NCBI GenBank assembly: GCA_037127315.1 | Contig: JBBBDQ010001028.1 | Location: 2,046,001-2,110,000 of the forward strand | Direction of reading: 5' to 3' | Length of the DNA stretch: 64,000 nucleotides | Source: Ascarosepion bandense | Taxonomy: Eukaryota; Mollusca; Cephalopoda; Sepiida; Sepiidae | In this document: piece by piece, positions 54,361 to 64,000 of the stretch | Layout of the letters: each line of letters opens with the position of its first letter | Position numbering within the stretch: the first letter of the stretch is position 1 | Notes under the pieces: model-generated | Database searches by the model: none | What the model was told of the DNA's origin: nothing | Seen by the model: the letters and a program-made list of their open reading frames with translations, nothing else | Program-made: the position numbers and the translations under genes

Positions 54361-55240
54361 TTATTTATGTATTTGCCTAGCACAGTATGCAAGATGCAGG
54401 GAGGTTGGTAGGTGATTCTTGAAATGTCTCTGCTGATACTTTTGTCTTAATCACGACAGGCTACATCACAACCCGCGGCTCGCAACTGACTTTCTTTAAC
54501 TAGCACACAGCATATATGAGTATATGAGCAGAATTACTCAACTTCCGGTAAAGATGCATTTGACCCAGAAATGTTTTAATTCTATACCCACCCCATTTGA
54601 GAACAGTGGATGCCTGTTTTGAAGTTCTCACCTTCGGGATTTATTTCTGATCATAAAACAGCAGACAATTCAGACACCGATAAAATAATTCATCTTCCAC
54701 GTCTTTGTTGATCTAATCATGACCAAGTTCCAAGATGAAAGAGTTATTTTTTCTAACCAGAAAGGGTTTTATGCATTTTCCAGATAGAAACAATATTTTT
54801 TTTGTTTTCAATATTATTTTTGTCAGGATAGTTGATTCAAAAGGAAATTAAAAAAACAAAAACAAAAAACAAAAAAAAAACACTGAAATATCAAAGCTTT
54901 TCATAAAAGAGATCTTCAAGTGTTGAAGCATTAGAACAGAAATTTTGTTTTCCAGTAGAAAAGATATGGAACGAAAGAGAATTAATTATTAAGAGCTTTC
55001 ATGCAAGAATTCACTGATCGAATCATTTTGATTGAAAATTTTAATCAGGTCTAGTATTTAACGAGCCTTTATTTAATATTTAACGAGCCTTTATTTAATA
55101 TTTAACCAGATTTTATAGTTTCATGATTAGACATAAGACAAAAGAAGCTTTTTTATAACGAACGGTACGTCTTGTGAAGAAATTCCGACAAGAAAATGGT
55201 TAGAACGAAATCAGACTCATTTCAATACAACAAACACATT
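54361..55240. other. Unassigned stretch
   Basis: Contains a short tandem tatttaacgagcctttattta (two and a half units at about 55055-55105). Otherwise nothing recognised. Confidence 0.4.
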
Positions 55241-55249
55241 CTATTTGTG

Positions 55250-55400
55250 TTTTGAGACATATCTACTTTCATACACTAAGGGAATAAGAAGTCAGAGAAT
55301 AGAGTTCGAATTCCGGCCGTGTTTATTGCAATCACTTACGCGCAAATACCTCAGAGGAAGGTATGAATCTGTATTCTCTCCCTATTGCTTTAATAGTAGA
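55250..55400 (+). mobile_element. Possible tRNA-derived SINE (family B), second copy
   Basis: Shares agagttcgaattccgg, caatcactta and gaggaaggtatgaatct with 51475-51640. Confidence 0.5.
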
Positions 55401-55663
55401 AATTGTATATGGAAAAGAACTGTTATCTCCAAATAAGCAGAAAACTCACTCACAATAAAAGAAAATATTGTTTTAATCCAAAATATGTTTCGGCTTTAAA
55501 TAATACATAAAGGATTGATAAGCCGTAAAACGCAAATCAGCCAATCAAGTAAATATTTGCTTGATATATAAATACCTAAAACTTTAAAATAAAAAGCGGT
55601 TTCCTCTTCCCAAGATTTGTTGTTTGCATGAAGAGCGGCTTTAATTTTGAGCAGCGATAACGT

Positions 55664-55687
55664 TACTACTACTACTACTACTACTAA
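55664..55687. repeat. (CTA)n microsatellite
   Basis: About seven CTA units. Confidence 0.9.
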
Positions 55688-55714
55688 TATTTTATATGGA
55701 TAATATAAAATTCT

Positions 55715-56780
55715 TTGCAAAATATTATAAAATGTTTCAGTGATAACATCAGAATGGATTTTGGAGTAGATAATTTTGAAAAAGTCACATTCAAGAAAAG
55801 GAGAATTACAGAAACACACTTAATAGATCAGAATTTTGGCTTAATGATTAGAGTACTGAAACAAGAAGAAGCCTATAAATATCGAGGAGTCAGCAGAGGA
55901 GATGAAATAGAACATACTCAAATGAAGGATAATGTAAGAAAAGGATACTACAAACGTGTGCGTCTGGTGTTAACTATGAAGTTGAACTCACAAAACAGAA
56001 TATCATCCATAAGCACATTTCACTGTGGTGTAACAATTTCAAAATCCTTAACCTTGACCATAGCTAACATTAATCTAATACATACTTAAATGAAAAAGCT
56101 TTTCATTTGCCACTGCATCCATTATCCCAAAGCTGATTTTGATCATCTGTATGATCAAAATATGTATGTTGTAGTTTTAGACATTGAACTAATCATCCAT
56201 CTCCGAAGGAGGTGGATGATTAGTTCAATGTCTAAAACTACAACAAACGTTCATCAAACATGCCTAGAAACTACAGAAAACTGGATGATGATCTGTGTCA
56301 AAGAGTATTGAAAGATATAAGAAACTGTATGCAGTAATAAAGGAAGCCAACAAGTTCAAAATGGAATCTGACGTGGTTGAAGAAGTCACAGTAAAAGATA
56401 ATACGCCTAATACAGTGGTAAAACTTAAAAAAGAAACCCAAATCAAATGCAACGAATCAAATTCAGAAACTATGACAAGATAAGCAACTTCATAGGCAAT
56501 ATTCTGCCCGTATCAAGCAAGCTGATATAGACATACACCGTACCTATCAGTCGTGACATAGCGCAAAGTTAAAAGCTAAAACCTAAGGTTTTACTCTTGT
56601 CACATAGAATCAATGCTTGCTAATTAGAAATTACCAAGTACACATACTGAAAAATTGCGTTAATCCAAAATGAAAATTCTGTGATAAATATCCAGAAACT
56701 ATTGCTCATCAGGTTGCACGCTAATAGCACCCTCTGATATGAATTAAAGCGATTATTTCAAATCAAGCAAGACTGTTTGT
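55715..56780 (+). pseudogene. LINE relic, RT palm end and C-terminal part
   Basis: A 124-residue frame (55715-56089) holds CFSDNIRMDFGVDNFEKVTF, LKQEEAYKYRGVSRGDEIEH and MKDNVRKGYYKRVRLVLTMK, the part just after the catalytic palm of a non-LTR RT (MxFGxDKC ... YKYLGxxE). Next come HYPKADFDHLYDQ and, after the fold-back, RRRWMISSMSKTTT and ETTENWM. Further pieces: KRYKKLYAVIKEANKFK-like, and a decayed end. It probably begins inside RT because 55440-55700 has no palm motif. The fold-back at 56165-56247 interrupts it. Confidence 0.75.
56165..56247. repeat. 35-bp fold-back duplication in a LINE relic
   Basis: Arms 56168-56202 and 56210-56244 are reverse complements with one mismatch and a 7-base loop. 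Three more bases each side pair with one mismatch. The right arm is genuine LINE coding sequence in register with what follows; the left arm is extra. Confidence 0.93.
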
Positions 56781-56814
56781 TGGGAAAGTTGATTCACTAT
56801 ATCTACTAATCAAT

Positions 56815-57415
56815 TTTTATCACCGGAATACATCTTGAATATTTATAAGTCTACCATTTGTTTATGAATATGCATATTACTGCCCCATTGGTTCTGGTGA
56901 GTCTGCTATGTATCTAGAGAGAGTCTTGACAGAATCCAATGAATAATCTTTAATGCCCTGATCTAACGTCTCGACATCATTCTCGTTCCCTTGCTGTAGT
57001 ATAATTTCTCTGTGCCTTTTCTTTGAATATTTTCTTGGCAATTGTTCTGAGCATTTCTATTTGGTAACTATTTGGTAACTGAATTTAACCGCAATACTAG
57101 ATTGGTGGAAAGGTCTCACTCTTTTACAATTGAAACGGTTAGATGTAACTGTAAATTCTCTTCTAATATTCTAATCTCTTGCACTTCTCACCTATGAAAC
57201 GCTCTTCTGGTTTCTGACTTTCCTGTCGACCACGATCTTCAAAAATTCAAATGCAGTGTCAATCATCATATTCTGTTTCCTTGAACCTTGTTCTTTTATT
57301 ATTCTCTCTTCTCAATAACATTTTCTTAGTTTCTATAATTCCTAGTAAACCCCACTGCGTCTTACTGATTTATTACTTTGCTTAGGGTCAAATGATTAAA
57401 AGGAAAACAGACTAA
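56815..57415 (+). mobile_element. Old 5'-truncated copy of the Jockey/CR1-like LINE
   Basis: ILNIYKSTI, then degraded LLPHWFW, ESLDRIQ, NTRLVERSHSFTIETVRCN, LQKFKCSVNHHILF. These align in order with the C-terminal part of the 46-kb LINE. The tail cccactgcgtcttactg...tgcttagggtcaaatgattaaaa matches its 3' end. It is more decayed than the 4-kb copy. Confidence 0.85.
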
Positions 57416-58585
57416 ACAGCAAAAGGTTTTAACAAACAACTATTATAGACAGTGCAACATTGAAAAATGAGAGAGCAACAGGGATTACAGGAGGAGGGTG
57501 CAGTGCCTACGGAAATCGAAAAAGCTCAATGTAATAAGAATAGCAGTATTATATATGATTTTATTTTTAATTATTATTTTATTGTTATTCTTAGTTCATG
57601 GTGTTTTCTTTAACGTTCAAAGAATCAACCGATTTTATTAAAAAATAGAAAGTAATTCGGAAAGACATTGTCGTAGTTATTAAAAATGATGTAATTATTA
57701 AAAATACTGTCCAATACACGTTTATTACTCTTTATCTTTATGTCACAGACATATATTGAATTCCTAACTTTAAGCAGCGTCGAGTCTGGTCTGTACGTAG
57801 GCAACCGCTTTATAAATTCCGAGTTGTTATCTGGCTTGAGTAAGCACAGCTTATAAAACCTTCTTTAAACCTGCTTGTGTATAAATCTTTCCAACACTGG
57901 TGTCGGGATACTATACATAACTGCTCAAAGTAAGCATGGAAGAGTAAGCAGATGAAACTGTCAGGAGAATGTCAAAACCAAGGATTTCCTGACTACTTCC
58001 GGACCCTCGCTATACAATCAGGGAATGCGGAGCAGCAGCCCAGAACTGATGTGACAATGGTGATTAGAGGATTATTCCGCTGGCTTCGGACTGAAGTATT
58101 ACATGAGACCAGAGGGAAATAAATACGGACACTCAAAACCGAGCTCTTTTAATGTTAATACAAAATCTCCCGTAGGTTAGATAGCGGAAAGATGACGATG
58201 GTAGAAAGAAGTGAATTTTTCAATTAAAGAGAATAAAATTGTCTAACTAAATGAAAACGAATATTGGTTTTGATTTAGGATCGAAATTCTCTGTCATCGG
58301 TAAATATTTTTGAATATGGTTAGTTTTGTCCTTCATTTACAACTTTGAATTCGGGTAGACATCATTGTACAAGTCATAGTTCAACAAGTTATAAAATCCA
58401 AATCATTTGTTTCATGCAGAAAATCCAATTATAGCTTGAAGAAGCAGAGACATGATGAAATTAACTGCAACCATAATTCTTCTTAAGCGGCCAGAATAAC
58501 GGATAAAAGGGATATTATCTGCTTCACGTTTGGGAGTTTGCATTTTCCCCTTGTGGCATAGAGAGACAAATGTGAGAAAACTGAA
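57416..58585. other. Unassigned stretch
   Basis: No gene or repeat family recognised. The segment 57950-58150 is less AT-rich but has no coding motif. Confidence 0.4.
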
Positions 58586-58589
58586 ACAA

Positions 58590-58592
58590 ATG

Positions 58593-58643
<51 letters not shown>

Positions 58644-58818
58644 TTGAAGAAATTGAAATAGATAGATAGATAGATAGATACCTACCTACCTACCTACCTA
58701 CCTACCTACCTACCTACCTACCTACATACCTACATCCATACATACATACATACATACATATGAACATATTGAGATAGCTTCCTAGCTAGCTAAATAAATA
58801 AATAGATAGATATTAACA

Positions 58819-58870
<52 letters not shown>

Positions 58871-58961
58871 GATTGAGATCGATAGATAGGTAGATTGAGA
58901 TAGATAGATATGAACACATTGAGATATATAGATAAATTAATAGATAGATTTGAACAGCCTG

Positions 58962-58998
<37 letters not shown>

Positions 58999-59130
58999 TG
59001 AACAAATTGATATAGCTAGCTAGCTAGATAGAAGCAACATGAAGTCCAGCAATCGACTTTTCGATAGATGTATATGACAATACTGATAGCTAAATAGATA
59101 TAAATTGAGATAAGTAGCTAGTTAAATATG

Positions 59131-59204
<74 letters not shown>

Positions 59205-59213
59205 CACACACAG

Positions 59214-59265
<52 letters not shown>
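58590..59265. repeat. Compound microsatellite cluster
   Basis: Successive blocks: (GATA)n at 58592-58642 and 58660-58680, (CTAC)n at 58681-58724, (ACAT)n at 58738-58760, (TA)n at 58823-58866. More (GATA)n near 58905 and 58963-58997, gctagctag near 59013-59025, then (CA)n at 59132-59189 and two (TA)n runs to 59265. Confidence 0.95.
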
Positions 59266-59271
<6 letters not shown>

Positions 59272-59409
59272 TAGCCTACGTCTATGGCACGACTCGGAGT
59301 TTCATGAGTTATGGCAATTAAATATTATAAAGTTAATTTTTATTAACACCTGAATAATAATACTATACGTATGTACACTCTCCTCATATGTATATTTATT
59401 AATTTACGG

Positions 59410-59410
<1 letters not shown>

Positions 59411-59463
<53 letters not shown>
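59411..59463. repeat. (TA)n microsatellite
   Basis: About 26 TA units. Confidence 0.97.
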
Positions 59464-59466
<3 letters not shown>

Positions 59467-59627
59467 CAGAGATCGATAGGTGTGAATGTAAGTAAATGCG
59501 TTGAACGATTAGCAATTTTTGTTGTAGATATGAACAGACCGAGTGAGATATAATTGTCAGGCTTATAAAGAAGTAAAAAGCAAAAATTAACGCCCTTCAT
59601 TATTTGCATATCGATTCAGCTAACCGG

Positions 59628-59701
59628 TAGGGAATTCTGAACTGAACCATTTATTTAATGTTCCCGTTTCACTAACCATGTTCACTTCAGAATTCCCTGT
59701 A
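59628..59701. repeat. Imperfect hairpin
   Basis: Arms 59628-59647 and 59680-59701 pair tagggaattctgaactgaac with gttcacttcagaattccctgta (two differences). The 32-base loop has no motif. Confidence 0.8.
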
Positions 59702-60500
59702 GTTGCATTAATTTGGTTCTTTGAAAACATTTTTGGCAAGGTGAGCAATGTTCAGCTTGGCAAAATGTGAAGGAGTATTGTTTTACATGAATTTAAACTC
59801 TAGTATAAAGTTACTTGGTTGTGTCACGTACCACCGAGAAACGTTTTGTCCAAGGAATTACAATAACTCTCTGTATATTGTTTTGATACTGTCATCATCT
59901 TTGAAGGAATTTATAGTTTTGCTAGTTCAAAGCATTATATTGCCCCCATCCTGTTGTTTTCTAAATTATGTTAAGTAATTCTTAAAAAAAACAAAACAAT
60001 AACAAAAAAAACAAACTCAGCTTCTAGCTCGCTTATCATGTTCATCCAATAAAGCTACACATAGATCATTCAAATTACTATTGAATAATTAGTTTTATGA
60101 CATTTTACCCAAAATCAAGCGTCTCTGAGATACTTACTCAAAGATGTTAGTTTGGTAGCTTTCATGTAGTTATACAGACTTTATAACAATCAGAATCTTT
60201 TCTCTGTGTTTATATCAGTATTAAAAGTTTCTTTTGTTTTTCAATCCATATTTCTTGTTAAACGTCCATTAAAGTTTCTTTTTAAAACGTCATCAAAAAG
60301 AATTTTCTTGTTTAAAACTTCTCAAAAATTTCTAATTTTTTCTTGTTTTGAGGTATCATAAATATTTTCATGTTTTCTTACATTGTGCTCCAATCGTTCC
60401 TTCATATCTTGCGTCGCTGTTGACATTGTAAAAACTTGAATAAATTGTCGCCGATTATTCATGAAAAGTAATATTTTATTTACAATAATTAGTAAAAAAC
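59702..60500. other. Unassigned stretch
   Basis: Nothing recognised. Several copies of a tttaaaac.tctt/cttgtttaaaac motif lie between 60230 and 60330. Confidence 0.4.
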
Positions 60501-60504
60501 ATAT

Positions 60505-61345
60505 CACTGATGGTATTGTCCATTACTAGCCACTACTTTGTCCCATTTTTCTGGCAACGCTTGAATTCCACATTCCAAAAAATGACACGTCTTTTGAGGG
60601 TCGACCCATTTTTTGGCATCTTCATCAGAATGAAAGTGCTGCTCAGACAAGCCATGTGACATTGATAGGAACGTTTAAGCCTTTTCAAGTAGTATTTCAC
60701 TCGTTTAGCAACATGAAACTCATAATAAACAACAGTCAGATGATCCCACCAAATGTAGAGCAGAAGCTTCGAACCATGGATATTCGGCTCTGCACCCGAT
60801 GTTGATGCATGAAGAGGCTTATCCCACGATCTTTTACGCTTAGGGTTATCGTAGTGTTTCCACTTTTCATCACCCGTCAAGATACGATGCAACAAAATCG
60901 TTCCTTTTCTGCTGTTGAAGCAGCCGTTCACACGTGGCAAGACGCCATTTGATATCACACAGTTTCATCTCGTACGGCATCCAATGCCCTTGCTTTTGAA
61001 TTATTCCTGATGTTTTCAAACGTTTTGAAACTGTTGTGTTGTCAACTTCTTTTATTTTGCAATTTCAGCTTGCGCCTGACATGAGTATTCATGAAATAAT
61101 GAATCTGATTTTACGTCTTCAAACTTTTTTTTGATGCACCAGAACGTCCTTTATCTTCAACATCAAAATCATTATTTTTGAAGCGTCTAAACCAATTTCT
61201 GCATATTGTTTCCAACAGAGAATGGTCGCCGTAAGTCTCATCAAGAATTTTGTGTGCTTCAGCTGCAGAATTCTTTTGAGTAAACTAGTACAGTGAAATT
61301 CCCTGCAAATACACTTTCTTTGGCATCAAATCTGACATGATTAAT
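60505..61345 (-). pseudogene. mariner-family transposase, broken
   Basis: The start is near 61345, MPKKVYLQGISL. The helix-turn-helix part reads NSAAEAHKILDETYGDHSLL, RNWFRRFKNNDFDVEDKGRSG. Damaged linker pieces follow, then a 141-residue frame (60533-60958): LLHRILTGDEKWKHYDNPKR (first catalytic Asp in TGDEKW), SWDKPLHASTSGAEPNIHGS, LLYIWWDHLTVVYYE. The second Asp block (normally HDNARPH) and third Asp block (PYSPD) are missing, so an internal deletion joins this to the C-terminus (EDAKKWVD and ALPEKWDKVVASNGQY in shifted frames). No terminal repeats identified. Confidence 0.88.
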
Positions 61346-61521
61346 GCGTTGAAAAAACAAATTTGTTTCCACTTCGGCGAAATGACATACACTGAATTTC
61401 AAGCTTGATTATAGTGATACCTTGCAGATGTGTTATAATCTGTAACTACAGGCACGCAGTTCTAGAAACACTATCTGTTGGGAAACACCGAAAACTTATT
61501 CAAAGTCCTGATATATTTAAA

Positions 61522-61567
<46 letters not shown>

Positions 61568-61640
61568 TTTAAGCATTTTTAATGGATACTCTTACTTGAG
61601 TAGATATACTGTTTTTTTTTTTTAATAATTGAACGATATT
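61346..61640. other. Flank of mariner with (TA)n at 61528-61562
   Basis: Should hold the mariner 5' end, but I could not match it to a sequence left of 60505. Confidence 0.4.
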
Positions 61641-61641
61641 T

Positions 61642-61726
61642 GTGAATAATTGAGAAATTTTGTTAGGAAAATATGCGTCCTCCGCTATATTTTCCTAACA
61701 AGATTTCTATGTAGGAGTTATTCATT
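61642..61726. repeat. Hairpin with perfect 14-bp inner stem
   Basis: Inner arms 61661-61674 (tgttaggaaaatat) and 61687-61700 are exact inverses. Pairing resumes outward with small gaps to about 61642 and 61726. Confidence 0.85.
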
Positions 61727-61985
61727 TCGTAAAAATTTCGTGTTGGACAACATGCATGATTTTCACTCGACTAAATAGATTATTATAAATATTTCTAATA
61801 AAATCGATAATGTAAGTTGCAATTCTCATGTTATATTTATGAAAGAAATAAATATAACCTAAACACCTGTTTTATTATGCAAAAAATTAAAAAATCAAAT
61901 TGGATACATTGTATATTTTCCTAATGACTTACCTTGAAAATTATTTGTAGGAAATTCATCCTTATTGCTAAGAAACAATTTTCTC

Positions 61986-62030
61986 GTTAGATGACAAATT
62001 CAAACACGTACGTCTGAATTTGTCACCTAA
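61986..62030. repeat. Hairpin with acgtacgt centre
   Basis: Arms 61986-62005 and 62011-62030 pair with three mismatches; tgacaaattca/tgaatttgtca is the perfect part. It lies about 260 bp after the previous hairpin. Confidence 0.8.
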
Positions 62031-62086
62031 TAGGAAAAACAAACCGCAAATAGTTACCAAACTAAACTTATTTATAAATGGAACTT

Positions 62087-62119
<33 letters not shown>

Positions 62120-62126
62120 CTGTGTC

Positions 62127-62157
<31 letters not shown>

Positions 62158-62177
62158 CTGTGTCTGTGTGTGTGTGC
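62087..62177. repeat. (TG)n array with TATGTGTCTG interruptions
   Basis: Two similar blocks of TG units, each with tatgtgtctgtgtctg, suggesting segment duplication of a roughly 45-bp unit. Confidence 0.95.
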
Positions 62178-62179
62178 TT

Positions 62180-62443
62180 CCGTTACCTATAGACTTCGAA
62201 ACGGCTGAACCGATTTTCTTGAAAATTTACACTGTTGTCTGTTATTAAGCGTCTACGAGTGTTCTTAGCTAGGTTTTGTGTCGAGGTACCCCCGATAAAT
62301 ATCGAACATCGATAATCGAAAATATCGGGTTATAGAAGGAGTGGTTCGATTTTAATCAAATTTGATACACCCATAGACAAAGACATAAGGAACGATATTC
62401 AGAAGTTTCAATGTTGCAGTTATAACAATAGTGCAGAAAATCG

Positions 62444-62445
<2 letters not shown>
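62180..62445 (+). repeat. Unclassified repeat-like segment (gaaacggctgaaccg)
   Basis: cttcgaaacggctgaaccg followed by attttcttgaaaatttaca is a phrase I recall from dispersed invertebrate repeats, often after simple repeats. Short gata/tatc palindromic patches (62296-62325) follow. The family is uncertain. Confidence 0.35.
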
Positions 62446-62497
<52 letters not shown>

Positions 62498-62662
62498 GCA
62501 AGATGTTTATTTATCTGTCTGTATGTCCTTTATACAAATCCTCAAATTTTTATCCGATTCTCACCAAACTTCACATAAATATTCTTTAGGCTGAGTCTGA
62601 GCTCCAGGACCATGAATTAGATTTAAAGCTTTCATTAGCAACTGCCGGGCTATACTGCTAGT
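62446..62662 (+). mobile_element. Possible non-autonomous Helitron-like element
   Basis: A TA-rich start leads into ataaaaggcaagatgtttat and ctgtctgtatgtcc. The end has an actgccgggctatactgctagt segment, with CTAGT at 62658-62662 after a small gc-rich hairpin-like patch. This outline resembles the start and CTAG(T/A) end of invertebrate Helitrons. No Rep/helicase coding is present. Confidence 0.35.
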
Positions 62663-63349
62663 ATTTCCTATTTACATCAAAATGATCATCTAGCGGTCGG
62701 TAGGCTAACATAAGCTGCTGTATAATGCGCTGACCAGATTTGTAACCCTATTTCCATTTGGCTGGTATTAATTTTTTATTGATTTAAAAGATAAGAAGAA
62801 AATTTTCTAAGATTGAATAAAATGAGAAACATACATTTACTTTGTCGAGAAAAGTAAGCACATTGATTGAATCGGTCCAGGTAGATCGTACACATAACAT
62901 TGTCGTCCTGTTTTGACGATTACATGGCTCCAGGTCAAATTGGAATGTGAGAATTTCCTGTCTTCACCAACCTGAGCTTTTGGTATGAACAGGCAAGCAA
63001 TAAGAGAGAGCAAGTTTTTCCCCTTCAGCAGGGAAAGGGCTGAAAACTTAATCGAAATAGGTAACTTATATCATTTTCATTCGAGCAGGTAAGACTTATA
63101 AAGAGAGGGAAAATTGATCTCCCGTGGCTACCTTTTTCGCTCGGGTTTTGTGCCTTTTCAATAAAATCGAGGTGAAAGACGAAATCAGAGAATTTGGGCC
63201 TGTGATTTTTCAAGAGACGGTCAATCCGAAGTCGATGAGTTGCAACCCAAAAAACAAGACCCGTCTTCGAGAAAATTTGTAAACTAATAGTGTGATTACT
63301 AAAATACCAACCAGCTGATTTGGATCTATTTATAGTGTGTGCATAAACT
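62663..63349. other. Unassigned stretch
   Basis: Holds the longest otherwise unexplained open frame in this part, 115 residues on the minus strand (63025-63372). It has no motif, repeats or membrane segment and is most likely chance. Confidence 0.4.
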
Positions 63350-63354
63350 GAATA

Positions 63355-63515
63355 TATATATATATTAGTCATCTACATACAAGCCTGTTTCGCTGTATCA
63401 CAGCTCATCAGTGTGGCTAGACGCATCCACTTGCTTCTGGCCAGGATCGAAACTCGACCGATTTGGTGTCAGTCGGAGTCGCTACTCCCTAAGCCATCGA
63501 CGCATGGAATCTGAA
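63355..63515 (-). mobile_element. tRNA-derived SINE (family C)
   Basis: The minus strand gives TGGCTTAGGGAG (A-box-like, about 63497-63486) and, about 40 bases on, GTTTCGATCC (B-box-like, about 63452-63443). A body with gatgagctgtgatacagcg and gaaacaggcttgtatgtag follows, with a short TA-repeat tail (63353-63365). Both polymerase III boxes are good, and the body continues past the tRNA-like part, so this is a SINE and not a tRNA gene. Confidence 0.7.
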
Positions 63516-63716
63516 ATCTACATCCTTGTCGCCTTCATGTTTAATTGGCTATATTTCGTTCGCTGACTACCGGGAACCGAGGAACTATATGCGAATCTAG
63601 ACTGATGCGAATCTAGACTGATCTAGCCTGTTGATAACAGGCTGTCCTACTTCGGCCGCTCCGAGATCAAACACAGGAAGGATTGGCTCTGATACGCTCG
63701 GGGAACGTGTTATATC
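63516..63716. other. GC-richer stretch before a primer-binding-site-like sequence
   Basis: Contains a tandem atgcgaatctagactg (63589-63619) and a ctgttgataacagg palindrome (63628-63641). It could be the end of an LTR, but no second copy is in the window. Confidence 0.35.
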
Positions 63717-63740
63717 TGGTGCCGTGTCGACCAGGATTAG
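63717..63740 (+). other. Candidate retroelement primer-binding site (tRNA-His-like)
   Basis: TGGTGCCGTG (63717-63726) equals the complement of a tRNA-His 3' end including CCA. The next bases (ccaggatta) match only loosely after a three-base difference. If real, an LTR ends just to the left and the element runs out of the window on the plus strand. Confidence 0.35.
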
Positions 63741-63748
63741 GCCCTAAG

Positions 63749-63831
63749 ATGGCCACGACGAGAACAAGTCGACGAGAACGAAGACATGACAAGTCAATGA
63801 GGACGCGCGGCAACAAGTTAGCAAGTACCAG
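63749..63831 (+). other. Candidate first coding exon (or retroelement leader ORF)
   Basis: ATG at 63749 in good start context (aagATGG) opens a short, very basic frame (MATTRTSRRERRHDKS). It meets a strong splice-donor-like ccag|gtaaga at 63831/63832; without splicing it stops at 63833. GC content is higher than the surroundings. The primer-binding-site-like sequence just upstream makes a retroelement leader an equal possibility. Confidence 0.25.
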
Positions 63832-63835
63832 GTAA

Positions 63836-64000
63836 GACGGTTTTCGGTTTTATTCCCTACGATTTCGATTCTGCGTTTGAGTTTCACCGGGACGAATTAT
63901 TGTTGTTTTATCGAATTTTTGAAATGTCTCTCGATAGGTAGCATGACGGACCATGAGTCAAAGGGATCGGATAGGGTTGAGGTGGCACCCCCCTGCTTTA
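63836..64000. other. Unassigned right edge
   Basis: Nothing recognised; the window ends in cacccccctgcttta. Confidence 0.4.

Noticed and set aside
58590..58800. CRISPR-like or satellite array
   Set aside because: Units are 4-bp microsatellites without spacers.
63025..63372. 115-residue minus-strand frame as a possible host gene
   Set aside because: No motif, no support from neighbours; overlaps the tail of a SINE.
63355..63515. A tRNA gene on the minus strand
   Set aside because: A and B boxes are present, but the sequence does not fold into a proper acceptor stem as far as I can see, and a SINE body and tail follow.

Overview
The window looks like repeat-rich, AT-rich animal nuclear DNA, most likely from a cephalopod mollusc (octopus-like). 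It has long (CA)n, (TA)n and (GATA)n arrays, tRNA-derived SINEs, and LINE, Penelope, Ty3/gypsy, Tc1 and mariner relics. Their decayed protein motifs read like the families known from octopus genomes; that taxonomic call is inference. I see no convincing host protein-coding gene and no canonical tRNA or rRNA gene. The only host-exon candidate is a short ATG-to-splice-donor segment near the right end. There are no CRISPR arrays, operons or bacterial signals.

Layout, left to right. 1-5 kb: a LINE zinc-finger tail (minus), a LINE reverse-transcriptase relic (plus) and a 5'-truncated Jockey-like LINE (minus). 5-15 kb: mostly unassigned, with a MITE-like palindrome, SINE copies in inverted orientation, a LINE RT scrap, a double hairpin and microsatellites. 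15-18 kb: a possible conserved repeat-associated ORF scrap, a Penelope-like element (RT plus GIY-YIG remnants, minus) and a LINE scrap. 18.3-23.9 kb: a minus-strand Ty3/gypsy element with gag, duplicated protease pieces and the start of RT. Its 5' LTR is split by a 2.8-kb Tx1/L1-like LINE, with a 19-bp target-site duplication. 24.9-26.3 kb: a Tc1 element with about 190-bp inverted repeats. 29.2-34.2 kb: a SINE, a plus-strand gypsy element with both LTRs, and a second Tc1 relic abutting it. 35.2-42.3 kb: another plus-strand gypsy element. Its 5' LTR is split by a second Tx1-like LINE (15-bp target-site duplication), its gag is fused to RT by deletion, and its RT is further interrupted by a SINE piece and an RTE-type LINE tail. 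45.3-49.5 kb: a direct repeat, then a nearly intact Jockey/CR1-like LINE (APE plus RT) with only two visible single-base frameshifts. 52.7-57.4 kb: three more LINE relics. 58.6-59.3 kb: a compound microsatellite. 60.5-61.4 kb: a mariner relic. 61.6-62.7 kb: hairpins and a possible Helitron-like end. 63.3-64 kb: a SINE and a primer-binding-site-like sequence.

Nothing here works as a cooperating gene system; the interest lies in how the repeats are assembled. Three points stand out. Two related LINEs sit inside LTRs of two different gypsy elements. Two long, perfect or near-perfect fold-back duplications lie inside coding relics. Pairs of consecutive hairpins recur next to TA-rich DNA at three places and match no family I recognise.
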